64,000 bases of DNA from Bosea sp. (in: a-proteobacteria) (GTDB taxonomy: Bacteria; Pseudomonadota; Alphaproteobacteria; Rhizobiales; Beijerinckiaceae): contig JAAVVV010000001.1 of the NCBI GenBank assembly GCA_023910605.1, forward strand, positions 2,966,698 to 3,030,697. The letters run 5' to 3'. The stretch's first letter is position 1. Each line of letters begins with the position of its first letter. Positions 42,493 to 51,618 of this stretch are shown piece after piece. The notes under the pieces were generated by a model. The model was not told the DNA's origin. It worked only from the letters and a program-made list of their open reading frames with translations, and ran no database searches. The position numbers were made by a program, and so were the translations under genes.

Positions 42493-43020
42493 TCACTCGT
42501 CCGGCCCCTCGCCGAGCGAAGCCGGGGTGACGAAGCGGTCGAGCCGCGCCGAGCCTTCGGCGATGTGATCCCAGCTCTCGACATCGAAATCGAGCAGGCA
42601 CAGCCCTGCGGTAGGATACTTCGCCTGCATGCGCTGGGCCGCGAAACGGTCGCCATAGCCGATCATCGCGCCGGCCAGTTCCTCGCAGCCGGGATTGTGC
42701 CCCACAAGGAGCAGCGTCCTCACATGCGGCGGCGTCTCGCGGATGACGCTCGCCAGCATCTCGTAGGGCGCTTCATAGATGCGCCGCTCCAGCACATGCG
42801 GCACGTCCTCGCCCAGTTCCGCAGCCACCAGGCCCCATGTCTCCACGGTGCGGCGCGCGGAGGACACGATGGCGAGGTCAGGCATCAGCCCCTCGGCCTT
42901 GAGGTAGCGGCCCATCAGGGGGGCGGCTAGCTTGCCGCGCGGGGCGAGCGGCCGCTCGAAATCACTGAAACCGGACGGCCAGTCCGACTTCGCATGGCGC
43001 AGGATCATCAGACGGCGCAT
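42493..43020 (-). CDS. SixA-like histidine phosphatase
   Basis: The 175-aa protein has the RHG-like catalytic motif LRHAKSDW near the N-terminus and the second His in LLVGHNPG. SixA removes phosphate from histidine phosphotransfer domains in E. coli; here the substrate is unknown. ATG at 43020 gives the standard N-terminus MRRLMILRHAK. It heads the sixA-ycjX-ycjF operon. Confidence 0.87.
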   Translation of the reverse strand: MRRLMILRHAKSDWPSGFSDFERPLAPRGKLAAPLMGRYLKAEGLMPDLAIVSSARRTVETWGLVAAELGEDVPHVLERRIYEAPYEMLASVIRETPPHVRTLLLVGHNPGCEELAGAMIGYGDRFAAQRMQAKYPTAGLCLLDFDVESWDHIAEGSARLDRFVTPASLGEGPDE

Positions 43021-43161
43021 AGGCGGGGGTGGCGATCGGTTCGAGGTCGGGCAGGGTCCGCACCTACATAGCCATTGAGCGCGCCGCTTGCCAATGGCGC
43101 AAGGCAGGCCCACGCTCTGCCCCGGACCTGATCCCTTGCCAGCAGGCGATGCTTCCGCCAC

Positions 43162-43851
43162 ATGGACACGATGTCAACGCCATTAACATCCGATCTCTCG
43201 GCGCGTAAAGGCTACCACCACGGCAACCTGCGCGATGCGCTGGTCGAAGCCGCGCGACAGTTGCTCACCGAGCACGGCGCTCACGGCTTCACGCTCGTGG
43301 ATGCGGCGCGGCGCGCCGGGGTCAGCGCAGCCGCGCCCTATCGTCACTTCCGCGACAAGGAGGCCCTGCTGGCGGAGGTCGCGCTGGGCGGTTTCAAGGA
43401 TTTTGCCGAACGCCAGAAGGGCGCGCTGGCTGGCCATTCGGACCCCATAGCCGCCTTCCGCGCCATGGGGCTCGCCTATCTTGCGTTCGCTCGAGAGGAG
43501 CCTGGGGCCTATGCCGCCATGTTCATGGGCGCGGGCCAGCCGCATTCCGGGGATGTCCGCGAATCCGGCTTCGAGGCGCTGGTCAAGGCCCTGCGCCCGC
43601 TGGTCGGCGATCCACCGCCGCACGGGCTCGATCCGATGAAGCTCGCCTGCCAAGTCTGGGCCCTTTCGCACGGCGTGGCGATGCTCGCCGCCAGCGGGCA
43701 ACTGCAACATGGGTTCGGCGTCAATCCGCAGGACCTGCTGACCGAGGGCGTCGAGCGGCTGGTCGCCGGCGCGCTGGCGCGCACGGGCGCAAGATCCGGC
43801 CAAGCTTCGCAGCAGGCCGGCTCGCCGGCCGGCGCAGCCCCGCTGGATTAA
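43162..43851 (+). CDS. TetR-family regulator (WHG-type C-terminal domain)
   Basis: The 229-aa protein has a TetR helix-turn-helix (about residues 20-65; TLVDAARRAGVSAAAPYRHF) and a C-terminal TetR_C_33-like domain. Starts at 43162 and 43171 are both possible. A 27-bp palindrome lies 49 bp after its stop and directly before the next gene, making that the likely target. Confidence 0.88.
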   Translation: MDTMSTPLTSDLSARKGYHHGNLRDALVEAARQLLTEHGAHGFTLVDAARRAGVSAAAPYRHFRDKEALLAEVALGGFKDFAERQKGALAGHSDPIAAFRAMGLAYLAFAREEPGAYAAMFMGAGQPHSGDVRESGFEALVKALRPLVGDPPPHGLDPMKLACQVWALSHGVAMLAASGQLQHGFGVNPQDLLTEGVERLVAGALARTGARSGQASQQAGSPAGAAPLD

Positions 43852-43899
43852 ATTTCGGACATCCGGACCCACGATCTTGAAATCGCCGCGTCGCTCCTT

Positions 43900-43926
43900 T
43901 ATGTGAATGTAAGTCACATTAACATA
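43900..43926. promoter_or_regulatory. 27-bp near-perfect palindrome, probable TetR operator
   Basis: The dyad runs from TATGT to ACATA with only two mismatched pairs, and contains nested arms ATGTGA (43901-43906) and TCACAT (43914-43919). It abuts the GGAG ribosome site of the DUF2852 gene, so bound repressor would block its expression. Confidence 0.7.
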
Positions 43927-43936
43927 GGAGTGTGCG

Positions 43937-44551
43937 ATGGGATCGTGTGGGCAAGGCTGGAGCCGCGAGCAGCGGCAGCAGTGGAAGAGCGAGCGCCGGG
44001 CGATGAAGGATGAATGGCGCGCGCGCTTCAATGCGGGCCGGGCCGGAATGACGGGCAACGGCTTCCTGAACGATGTGCTGTCCTGGCGGCCGGCCTATGG
44101 CTGGACCGGCTTCAACATCGCGGCGATGATCGTGGGCTTCATCATTGTCTTTCCCCTCGGCCTTGCGTTCCTGGTCTGGAACATCTGGTCCGCCCGTCAG
44201 ATCCGCCATTCCTGTGCGGCGATGACCGGCGGCATGGGCGCGGGCATGGCCGGCGGATGGCAGGGCGGCCAGTGGTCCCGCACCAGCCGCGACCTCTCCC
44301 GCGACAGCGGCAACGCCGTGTTCGAGGACTACAAGCGCGCCACGCTGGACCGTCTTGAAGAGGAGCGCCGCAAACTGGTGGCGGAACAGGAAGCGTTCGG
44401 CGCTTTCCTGGATGACCTCAGGCGCGCCAAGGACCGCACCGAGTTCGAGCAATTCATGCAGGAGCGCGAATCGCGCCGCGAAGGCGCCGAACAGCGCCAG
44501 GGCGACAAGCCCGGAGGCGCGGCAGGCGGCTCCGAAAGCAAGCCCGGCTGA
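43937..44551 (+). CDS. DUF2852 membrane protein
   Basis: The 204-aa protein has one hydrophobic segment (about 59-83, FNIAAMIVGFIIVFPLGLAF), a Met/Gly-rich stretch, a coiled-coil region (FEDYKRATLDRLEEERRKL) and a charged disordered tail. The function of DUF2852 is unknown. GGAG lies upstream, next to a strong palindromic operator. Confidence 0.82.
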   Translation: MGSCGQGWSREQRQQWKSERRAMKDEWRARFNAGRAGMTGNGFLNDVLSWRPAYGWTGFNIAAMIVGFIIVFPLGLAFLVWNIWSARQIRHSCAAMTGGMGAGMAGGWQGGQWSRTSRDLSRDSGNAVFEDYKRATLDRLEEERRKLVAEQEAFGAFLDDLRRAKDRTEFEQFMQERESRREGAEQRQGDKPGGAAGGSESKPG

Positions 44552-44612
44552 CCAGGTCCATCAGCCGCCAAGCCATCGATTCGCCGCGCAAGCCACCCTG
44601 CTGCGCGGCGTT

Positions 44613-44750
44613 TCAGCTTGTGCGCCGGCCGCGGATCAGCCTGTAAAGCACGACCAGCAGGGCAGCATTGCCCAACATGATCAGCCAGGTCATCGGATCG
44701 TGCGGCAGCATCGGTGGCGGCGTCCTGAGTCGTGTGATGGCTCGAACCAT
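44613..44750 (-). CDS. Possible small single-pass membrane protein
   Basis: A 45-codon leftward frame has a basic N-terminus, the hydrophobic run MTWLIMLGNAALLVVLYRLI and a basic end RGRRTS, the layout of a small membrane protein. No strong ribosome site is seen, and an internal ATG at 44711 would give 32 aa. It lies in an otherwise empty 337-bp gap (44552-44888). This is a tentative call. Confidence 0.3.
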   Translation of the reverse strand: MVRAITRLRTPPPMLPHDPMTWLIMLGNAALLVVLYRLIRGRRTS

Positions 44751-44888
44751 CCCTAGCGCAGATTTTGGCCGGACAGCGCCGGAGCGCAACACCTCCTTTT
44801 GACCAAGGCGCTGACTGCAATGGCCCTTGGATTTTTTCAGCCATTACGACTATGTGGCGCCAACAGCATCCATGTTGAGAGCCGCACG

Positions 44889-45134
44889 ATGACCGAGACG
44901 CCCCCCCATGCCCTGCCCGACCGTCTTTCGGTCAACCCGCGCAGCCCGCATTACGATGGCGAGGCGCTGCAGCGCGAGGTGGGCATCCGCTTCAACGGCA
45001 AGGAGCGCTTCGATGTCGAGGAATACTGCATCTCCGAAGGGTGGGTGCGGGTTGCAGCCGGCAAATCCAAGGACCGTTTCGGCATGCCGCTGACCATCAA
45101 GCTGAGTGGCGAGGTCGAGGCCTGGTACAAGTAA
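44889..45134 (+). CDS. DUF3297 family protein
   Basis: The 81-aa soluble protein has the DUF3297 sequence DRLSVNPRSPHYDGE, GIRFNGKERFDVEEYCISEG and WVRVAAGKSKDRFGMPLTIK. The family is small, conserved in proteobacteria and uncharacterised. The start at 44889 matches the usual N-terminus; an in-frame ATG at 44799 would add 30 unrelated residues. Confidence 0.9.
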   Translation: MTETPPHALPDRLSVNPRSPHYDGEALQREVGIRFNGKERFDVEEYCISEGWVRVAAGKSKDRFGMPLTIKLSGEVEAWYK

Positions 45135-45147
45135 GGCGGCGCAAGGC

Positions 45148-45993
45148 TCATCGCCCCTCGCGCCGGACCATGAAGGCCAGCTTCTCGAACAGGCTGACAT
45201 CCTGCTCGTTCTTGAGAAGCGCCCCGTGCAGCGGCGGGATGAGCTTCCTCGGATCGCGCTCGCGCAGGGTCTCCGGCCCGATATCCTCTGCCACCAGCAG
45301 CTTCAACCAGTCCAGCAACTCCGAGGTGGACGGCTTCTTCTTGAGGCCGGGCACCTCGCGGATCTCGAAAAACAGCTTCAGCGCCTCCTCGACCAGCCGC
45401 TTCTTGATGCCCGCAAAGTGCACGTCGATTATGGCCTGCATCGTCTCGGCATCCGGAAACCGGATGTAGTGGAAGAAGCAGCGCCGCAGGAAGGCGTCGG
45501 GCAGTTCCTTCTCGTTGTTCGACGTCACGATCACCACGGGCCGCCGCGCCGCCTTGATGGTCTCTTCGGTTTCGTAGACATGGAACTCCATGCGGTCGAG
45601 TTCGAGCAGGAGATCGTTCGGGAACTCGATGTCCGCCTTGTCGATCTCGTCGATCAGCAGCACGGGCCGCTCCGGCGCCGTGAACGCCTCCCAAAGCTTG
45701 CCGCGCTTGATGTAGTTGGCGATGTCGGAGACGCGCGCGTCGCCGAGCTGGCTGTCGCGCAGGCGGCTCACGGCATCGTATTCGTACAGTCCCTGCTGGG
45801 CCTTCGTCGTGGACTTCACATGCCAGGTGATGAGCGGGGTGCCCAGCGCGGCCGCCACCTCCTCGGCCAGCACGGTCTTGCCCGTGCCGGGCTCGCCCTT
45901 CACCAGCAGGGGCCGCTCGAGCGTGATCGCGGCATTGACCGCAACCCTGAGATCGTCCGTGGCGACATAGTTCTTCGTGCCGGTGAAGCGCAT
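45148..45993 (-). CDS. MoxR-type AAA+ ATPase
   Basis: The 281-aa protein starts MRFTGTKNYVATDDL and has Walker A GEPGTGKT (33-40), Walker B VLLIDEIDKAD and sensor region VVIVTSNNEKELPDAFLRRC. MoxR ATPases act with VWA proteins as metal-insertion or folding chaperones. The matching CoxE-like VWA gene is at 50040, separated by three unrelated genes. AAAGAGAG precedes the start. Confidence 0.94.
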   Translation of the reverse strand: MRFTGTKNYVATDDLRVAVNAAITLERPLLVKGEPGTGKTVLAEEVAAALGTPLITWHVKSTTKAQQGLYEYDAVSRLRDSQLGDARVSDIANYIKRGKLWEAFTAPERPVLLIDEIDKADIEFPNDLLLELDRMEFHVYETEETIKAARRPVVIVTSNNEKELPDAFLRRCFFHYIRFPDAETMQAIIDVHFAGIKKRLVEEALKLFFEIREVPGLKKKPSTSELLDWLKLLVAEDIGPETLRERDPRKLIPPLHGALLKNEQDVSLFEKLAFMVRREGR

Positions 45994-46157
45994 GGGCTCT
46001 CTTTCGCAAGGATGGCGAGTTCTACGATTGCGCGCGGCAGGCGACAAGGCGGGCGGGCGCGCCAAGGACGCGCCACGCGCGGCATTGCGAGGCGCGCATC
46101 GTTGCGGCAAGGCGTGGCCGAATCCGCTATGCTGCACGCCATCGCAAAGGATGACCC

Positions 46158-47474
46158 ATGTCGAAAGCCCGTTATTCCAAGGACAGGATCGGCAACCATC
46201 GCCTCCACCCCGAGACGATGATGCTGGGTTATGGCTACGACCCGCTGCTGTCGGAAGGCGCGGTCAAGCCGCCCGTTTTCCTCACCTCCACCTTCGTCTT
46301 CAAGTCGGCGGAGGATGGCGAGGAGTTCTTCCATGTTGTGGCCGGCCGCAAGGCCCCGCCCAAGGGCGAGGCGGCAGGGCTTGTCTATTCGCGCTTCAAC
46401 CATCCCAATTCCGAGATCGTCGAGGACAGGCTCGCCATCTACGAGCAGGCGGAAGCCGCGCTGCTCTTCGCCTCCGGCATGGCGGCCATCGCCACGACCA
46501 TCCTCGCCTATGCGCGGCCCGGCGACGTGATCCTGCACTCGCAGCCGCTCTACGGCGGCACCGAGACGCTGGTGACGAAGACGCTCGCCAATTTCGGCAT
46601 GGCGGGCATCGGTTTTGCCGACGGGCTCTCCGGCAGGGCGGTGCGCGCCGCTGCGCGCGAGGCCCTGTCGCTGGCGAGGAAGCGCAAGGGCCGGCTTTCG
46701 GTCATCATGATCGAGACGCCGTCCAACCCGCTCAACACGCTGGTGGACGTCGCCCTGATGCGCGCCGTCTCCGAGGAGATTGCGGCGAAGCAGGACGGCA
46801 TGCGTCCGGTGATCATCTGCGATAACACCCTGCTCGGGCCGGTCTTCCAGACCCCGCTGAAGCAAGGCGCCGATGTCTCGGTCTATTCCCTGACCAAGTA
46901 CGTCGGCGGCCATTCCGACCTGATCGCCGGCGCGGCGCTCGGCTCGGCGGATATGATCCGGCCGGTGAAGGCGCTCCGCTCCGCCATCGGCACCCAGCTC
47001 GATCCGCATTCGTGCTGGATGCTCGGCCGCTCGCTGGAGACGCTCGGACTGCGCATGAACCGCGCAGCGGAGAACGCCCGGATGATGGCCGATTTCCTGC
47101 GGGCTCACCCGGCGATCGACAAGGTGCATGATCTCACCGCCCTGCCCCGCGGCTCGAAGGCGGCGCGCGTGCACAAGGCGCAGGCCACCGGCCCGGGCTC
47201 CACCTTTTCCTTCGACGTGAAGGGCGGCAAGGCAGCCGCCTTCCAGGTGCTCAACACCCTCACCGTGTTCAAGCTGGCGGTCAGCCTGGGCGGCACCGAG
47301 TCGCTGATGTGCCACCCTGCCACCACGACCCATTCGGGCGTGCCCAAGGATGTGCGCGACCGCATCGGCGTCAGCGACAGCACCATCCGCGTCTCCATCG
47401 GCATCGAGCATATCGACGATCTGCTCGCGGACATGACGCAGGCGCTGGCGGGCCTGTCCTCAGGCGAAGGTTGA
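46158..47474 (+). CDS. Cys/Met-metabolism PLP-dependent enzyme (cystathionine gamma-synthase family)
   Basis: The 438-aa enzyme has [17 protein letters not shown], the substrate-side LYGGTETL and the PLP lysine in [11 protein letters not shown]. This is the fold of cystathionine gamma-synthase, O-acetylhomoserine sulfhydrylase and related lyases. The exact reaction is not determined. It diverges from the MoxR gene. Confidence 0.9.
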   Translation: MSKARYSKDRIGNHRLHPETMMLGYGYDPLLSEGAVKPPVFLTSTFVFKSAEDGEEFFHVVAGRKAPPKGEAAGLVYSRFNHPNSEIVEDRLAIYEQAEAALLFASGMAAIATTILAYARPGDVILHSQPLYGGTETLVTKTLANFGMAGIGFADGLSGRAVRAAAREALSLARKRKGRLSVIMIETPSNPLNTLVDVALMRAVSEEIAAKQDGMRPVIICDNTLLGPVFQTPLKQGADVSVYSLTKYVGGHSDLIAGAALGSADMIRPVKALRSAIGTQLDPHSCWMLGRSLETLGLRMNRAAENARMMADFLRAHPAIDKVHDLTALPRGSKAARVHKAQATGPGSTFSFDVKGGKAAAFQVLNTLTVFKLAVSLGGTESLMCHPATTTHSGVPKDVRDRIGVSDSTIRVSIGIEHIDDLLADMTQALAGLSSGEG

Positions 47475-47545
47475 GAGCCTTTGCTCTGACCCGGCGCCTG
47501 CGCTGATTCGCTGGCGCTCCGCATCGAATCGATTACGGTTCCGCC

Positions 47546-49366
47546 ATGGCCGCCGCAGTCGATCCCGCCACCTACAAGGAAGTCCTGCTCGTTCTGGGCA
47601 CGGCGGCCATCATCGTGCCGGCCTTCCACCGGCTGAAGATCAGCCCGATCTTCGGCTTCATGCTGATGGGGGTCATCCTCGGCCCTGACGGCTTGGGACG
47701 GCTGGCCGCGGCCTGGCCCTGGATGGGTTACGTCACCATCACGGAGCGGGAACAATTCGAGCATGTCGCCGAACTTGGCGTGGTGTTCCTGCTCTTCATG
47801 ATCGGGCTCGAGCTTTCATTCGAGCGATTGCGCACCATGCGCCGCCTCGTGCTGGGCATGGGCCTCACCCAGATGGTCCTCAGCACGCTGGCCATTGGCG
47901 TCGTCATTCTCCAGTTCGGCCGCACGCCGGCTGAAGCCCTCATCGTTGGCGCGGCGCTTGCCCTGTCCTCGACCGCGCTCGTCATCCAGATCCTGGCGGA
48001 ACAGAAGCGCCTTGGCAGCACGGTGGGGCGCTCCTCCTTCGCCGTGCTGCTGCTTCAGGACATCGCCGTGGTGCCGCTCCTGGTGCTGATCAGCCTTCTG
48101 GGCGCCTCGGCCAGCGGTGGGCTCGCCAGCGTGCTGGGCCTTGCCGGGCTGAAGGCCGTGGTTTCCGTCGCCGGCATCGTGCTGGCGGGCCGCTATCTTC
48201 TGCGCCCCGTCTTCCGCCGCGTCGCCGCCACGCGCAGCCCCGAGCTGTTCATGGCCGCCTGCCTGCTCGTCATCTTCGGCACCAGCCTCGTCACTGCGGT
48301 CAGCGGCCTGTCCATGGCTCTGGGCGCCTTCCTTGCTGGCCTGATCCTCGCCGAGACCGAGTATCGCCGCGAGATCGAGGTCACCATCGAGCCCTTCAAG
48401 GGCCTGCTGCTCGGCGTCTTCTTCTTTTCCGTCGGCATGACGCTGAACGTGGAGAAGATCCTCGCGCAGCCCGTTGCGCTCCTTGGAGCGCTCATCGCCC
48501 TTTTGCTGATCAAGGCCGCCGTGATTTACCCCACCGTGCGCGCCTTCCGCATCGCGCGCCCTGCGGCTGTGGAGAGCGCGGCCCTGCTCTCCCCGGGCGG
48601 CGAGTTTGCCTTCGTGGCGCTGGGCATCGCCATGGGGCTGAATGTCATCGGCGCCGACATTGGCGGCTTCGCCATCACCATTGCCTCTCTCTCGCTCGTC
48701 ATCCTGCCGCTGGTAGGCATGGCAGGGCGCGCGGTGGCGAAGGCCATCGCCCCGCCCCGGATCCTGCCCGACGAGGCTCTCGTCGAACCCGGAACCGACA
48801 ACAACGCCAAGGTCATCATCGTCGGCTTCGGCCGCGTCGGCCGCCTGGTCGCCGCCATGCTCGAGGAGAACAAGGTCTCCTACATCGCAGTCGACACCGA
48901 TGCAGCCTCGGTCACGCAGGCGCGCCGGGGCGGCCGGCCGGTCTATTATGGCGACGCGGCCCGCCCGGACTTCCTGCGGCGCTGCGGTCTCGACCGCGCC
49001 TTGGCCGTGGTGGTGACGATGGACAACCGCGCCGCGGTTGAGACCGTCGCCGCGACGGTGCGCCGCACCAGAGGCGATGTCGTGGTGGTGGCCCGCGCCA
49101 AGGACCGCGACCATGCGCGCGAGCTCTACGCGCGAGGCGTCACCGAGGCCGTGCCCGAAGCTTTCGAGGCCAGCCTGCACTTGGCCGAGGCCACGTTGAT
49201 CAGCGCAGGCGTGCCGCTGGGCCTCGCCATCGCCTCAGTCCATGAGCGCAGGGACCAGTTCCGCGCGGAGTTCCAGACCATCGACCGCGGCGACGCGCGG
49301 CCGGGCCCCACCCGCCTGCGCCAGAGCGCCACCGCAGCGAACAAGGCGAGCGGCCGCGAGGCATGA
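47546..49366 (+). CDS. CPA2 monovalent cation:proton antiporter (KefB/KefC type)
   Basis: The 606-aa protein has about 12 membrane segments (residues about 5-395) with GIELSFERLRTM and ALSSTALVIQ, and a C-terminal TrkA-N domain (about 420-540; VIIVGFGRVGRLVAAML, NAD-binding GxGxxG). Kef systems export potassium under electrophile stress. It overlaps the next gene by 4 bp (ATGA). Confidence 0.93.
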   Translation: MAAAVDPATYKEVLLVLGTAAIIVPAFHRLKISPIFGFMLMGVILGPDGLGRLAAAWPWMGYVTITEREQFEHVAELGVVFLLFMIGLELSFERLRTMRRLVLGMGLTQMVLSTLAIGVVILQFGRTPAEALIVGAALALSSTALVIQILAEQKRLGSTVGRSSFAVLLLQDIAVVPLLVLISLLGASASGGLASVLGLAGLKAVVSVAGIVLAGRYLLRPVFRRVAATRSPELFMAACLLVIFGTSLVTAVSGLSMALGAFLAGLILAETEYRREIEVTIEPFKGLLLGVFFFSVGMTLNVEKILAQPVALLGALIALLLIKAAVIYPTVRAFRIARPAAVESAALLSPGGEFAFVALGIAMGLNVIGADIGGFAITIASLSLVILPLVGMAGRAVAKAIAPPRILPDEALVEPGTDNNAKVIIVGFGRVGRLVAAMLEENKVSYIAVDTDAASVTQARRGGRPVYYGDAARPDFLRRCGLDRALAVVVTMDNRAAVETVAATVRRTRGDVVVVARAKDRDHARELYARGVTEAVPEAFEASLHLAEATLISAGVPLGLAIASVHERRDQFRAEFQTIDRGDARPGPTRLRQSATAANKASGREA

Positions 49367-50001
49367 ACTTGCTCGACATCGCGCTGGCGGTGCTGCCGTC
49401 CTTCATCCTCGCCGCCACGCTGATCGAGCTGACGCCGGGGCCCAACATGGCCTACCTCGCGCAGGTCGCCCTCGATCGCGGGCGGCTCGCGGGCCTTGCC
49501 GTCGTGGCGGGCGTGGCGCTGGGGCTCGCTATCGTCGGCGCCATGGCCGCGCTGGGGCTCGGCTCCGTCATCGAGGCCAATGAATGGGTCTATCAGGGCC
49601 TGCGCTGGGCAGGTGCCGGCTATCTGCTCTGGCTGGCCTGGGATGCCTGGCGATCCATCGACGAAAGCGAGCGTGGCCTCAACTCCGTCTCGGACGGGAC
49701 GCGCGCCCTCTTTCAGCGCGGACTCATCGCCAATCTGCTCAACCCCAAGGCGGCCGTGTTCTATGTCGCCATGCTGCCGCAGTTCCTGAAGCCCGATCTG
49801 GGCTCGCTCGGCTGGCAGCTCGCTCTGCTGACGGCAGCCTATGTCCTGGTCGCCACCATCATCCACACGCTCGTGGTGCTGCTGGCGGATGGAGCACGCC
49901 GCAACCTGATCGACGAGGCGCGCATGCTGGCGGTGCGGCGCGTTCTGGCCCTCTCGCTCGTCTGCGTGGCCATCTGGTTCCTCGCCGGCACCGCGCGCTG
50001 A
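49363..50001 (+). CDS. LysE/RhtB-family amino-acid exporter
   Basis: The 212-aa membrane protein has the family signature IELTPGPNMAYLAQVA in the first helix region and LNPKAAVFYVAMLPQF. It likely exports an amino acid; the substrate is unknown. It is translationally coupled to the Kef-type gene by the ATGA overlap. Confidence 0.93.
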   Translation: MNLLDIALAVLPSFILAATLIELTPGPNMAYLAQVALDRGRLAGLAVVAGVALGLAIVGAMAALGLGSVIEANEWVYQGLRWAGAGYLLWLAWDAWRSIDESERGLNSVSDGTRALFQRGLIANLLNPKAAVFYVAMLPQFLKPDLGSLGWQLALLTAAYVLVATIIHTLVVLLADGARRNLIDEARMLAVRRVLALSLVCVAIWFLAGTAR

Positions 50002-50039
50002 GGCGTGACAAGGGCTGCCCGCGCCCGTAATCTTGGCGG

Positions 50040-51215
50040 ATGTTCCTGAACCTGTTCACCGAGCTGCGCGCCGCCAAGGTGCCGGTCACGCTGCGTGAAT
50101 ACCTCGCGCTGCTGGAGGGCGTCGAGGCTGGCGTCGCCGATTGGCGCGTCGAGGATTTCTACTATCTCGCCCGCACCTGCCTTGTGAAGGACGAGCGACA
50201 CCTTGACCGATTCGACCAGGTTTTCGCTCATGTCTTCAAGGGCCTGGAGCGGTTGTCAGATTCAATTCCCGAGGGCGCTGTTCCCGAGGAATGGCTCCGC
50301 AAGCTGGCCGAGAAGATGCTCACCGAGGAGGAGAAGGCGCAGATCGAGGCGCTGGGTTGGGACAAGCTCTTCGAGACCCTGAAAAAGCGCCTTGATGAGC
50401 AGAAGGGCCGCCACCAGGGCGGCTCGAAGTGGATCGGCACCGCCGGCACCTCGCCCTATGGCGCCTATGGCTACAATCCCGAGGGCATCCGCATCGGCCA
50501 GGACGGCAACCGCAACTTCCGCGCGGTGAAGGTCTGGGACCGGCGCGAGTTCAAGGATTTCGACGACACGCGCGAGCTTGGCGTGCGCAACATGCGGCTG
50601 GCCCTGCGCAAGTTGCGCAAGTTCGCGCGCACCGGCGCGGCGGAGGAGCTCGATCTCGACGACACCATCAGGTCAACCGCCGAGCACGGCTACCTCGACG
50701 TGAAGCTGCGGCCAGAGCGGCGCAATGCCGTGAAGGTGCTGCTCTTCCTCGATGTTGGCGGCTCGATGGACTGGCACATCGAGCAGGCGGAGGAGCTGTT
50801 CTCGGCCGCGCGGGCCGAGTTCAAGCATTTCGAGCATTTCTACTTCCACAACTGCCCCTATGAGCGCGTCTGGCGCGAGAACCGGCGGCGGCATGATCAG
50901 GTCATCTCCACCTGGGACATCCTGCGGACCTACCCTGCGGATTACCGCGCCGTCTTCGTCGGGGACGCCTCGATGAGCCCTTACGAGATCGTCCAGCCCG
51001 GCGGCTCGGTGGAGCACTGGAATGACGAGGCGGGCCAGGTCTGGCTCAAGCGCCTTGTCGAGCGCTTCCCGAAATCGGCCTGGCTCAACCCCGTCCCACA
51101 GAACCACTGGTCCTACACACACTCCATCGGCCTCATCGGCAGGATGATGGGCGGCCGGATGTTCCCGCTCAATCTCGACGGGCTGGAACGCGCCATCAGG
51201 GCGCTCTCGCGCTAG
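50040..51215 (+). CDS. CoxE-like VWA-domain protein
   Basis: The 391-aa protein has a helical N-terminal half and a CoxE/VWA domain with an altered MIDAS motif (LFLDVGGSMDWH; Gly replaces the first Ser of DxSxS). These proteins pair with MoxR ATPases to mature or insert cofactors in a client. Its MoxR partner is likely the gene at 45148. It starts 38 bp after the LysE gene. Confidence 0.92.
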   Translation: MFLNLFTELRAAKVPVTLREYLALLEGVEAGVADWRVEDFYYLARTCLVKDERHLDRFDQVFAHVFKGLERLSDSIPEGAVPEEWLRKLAEKMLTEEEKAQIEALGWDKLFETLKKRLDEQKGRHQGGSKWIGTAGTSPYGAYGYNPEGIRIGQDGNRNFRAVKVWDRREFKDFDDTRELGVRNMRLALRKLRKFARTGAAEELDLDDTIRSTAEHGYLDVKLRPERRNAVKVLLFLDVGGSMDWHIEQAEELFSAARAEFKHFEHFYFHNCPYERVWRENRRRHDQVISTWDILRTYPADYRAVFVGDASMSPYEIVQPGGSVEHWNDEAGQVWLKRLVERFPKSAWLNPVPQNHWSYTHSIGLIGRMMGGRMFPLNLDGLERAIRALSR

Positions 51216-51618
51216 GCACGCGCACCAGCCATCGGCCAACCCGGAGCGCCAGCCCGATCAGCACTGGCTGGAAGGCAAGTTGCGGCCCTTGAAACCGCCG
51301 GCTTGCGGGAAGCAGGGCCGTCTCGATTCCCTCAGCCACGCTGACGTTGTCCCCAGGTCTTGTCCGGTTCGGCGTTCGCTCTGAGTGCTGGATTTTGGGT
51401 TTGCGTTGGCGGGAGCTTCGGGATCTGGCGCGGAGCCTTTGGCGGAGCGCAACGCCAGATCACGGCGCAGGTGGAAGGCGCTGGCGTGTCACGAACGGCC
51501 AAACCAGCGCCAGGGGGGCGCACCAAGGTCAACGTGCTCTGGATGCATCCGCTTCAGGATCGGCTGCGCGCGCCTTCGCCGCTTGCCGGCTCCCTGCCTG
51601 GTGCCCTAAAGGCTGTGA
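51216..51618. other. 403-bp stretch without a convincing gene
   Basis: Short open frames here lack ribosome sites and recognisable sequence. A perfect 9-bp inverted repeat, GATCTGGCG at 51422-51430 and CGCCAGATC at 51453-51461, encloses 22 nt and could form a hairpin or operator. Confidence 0.4.
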
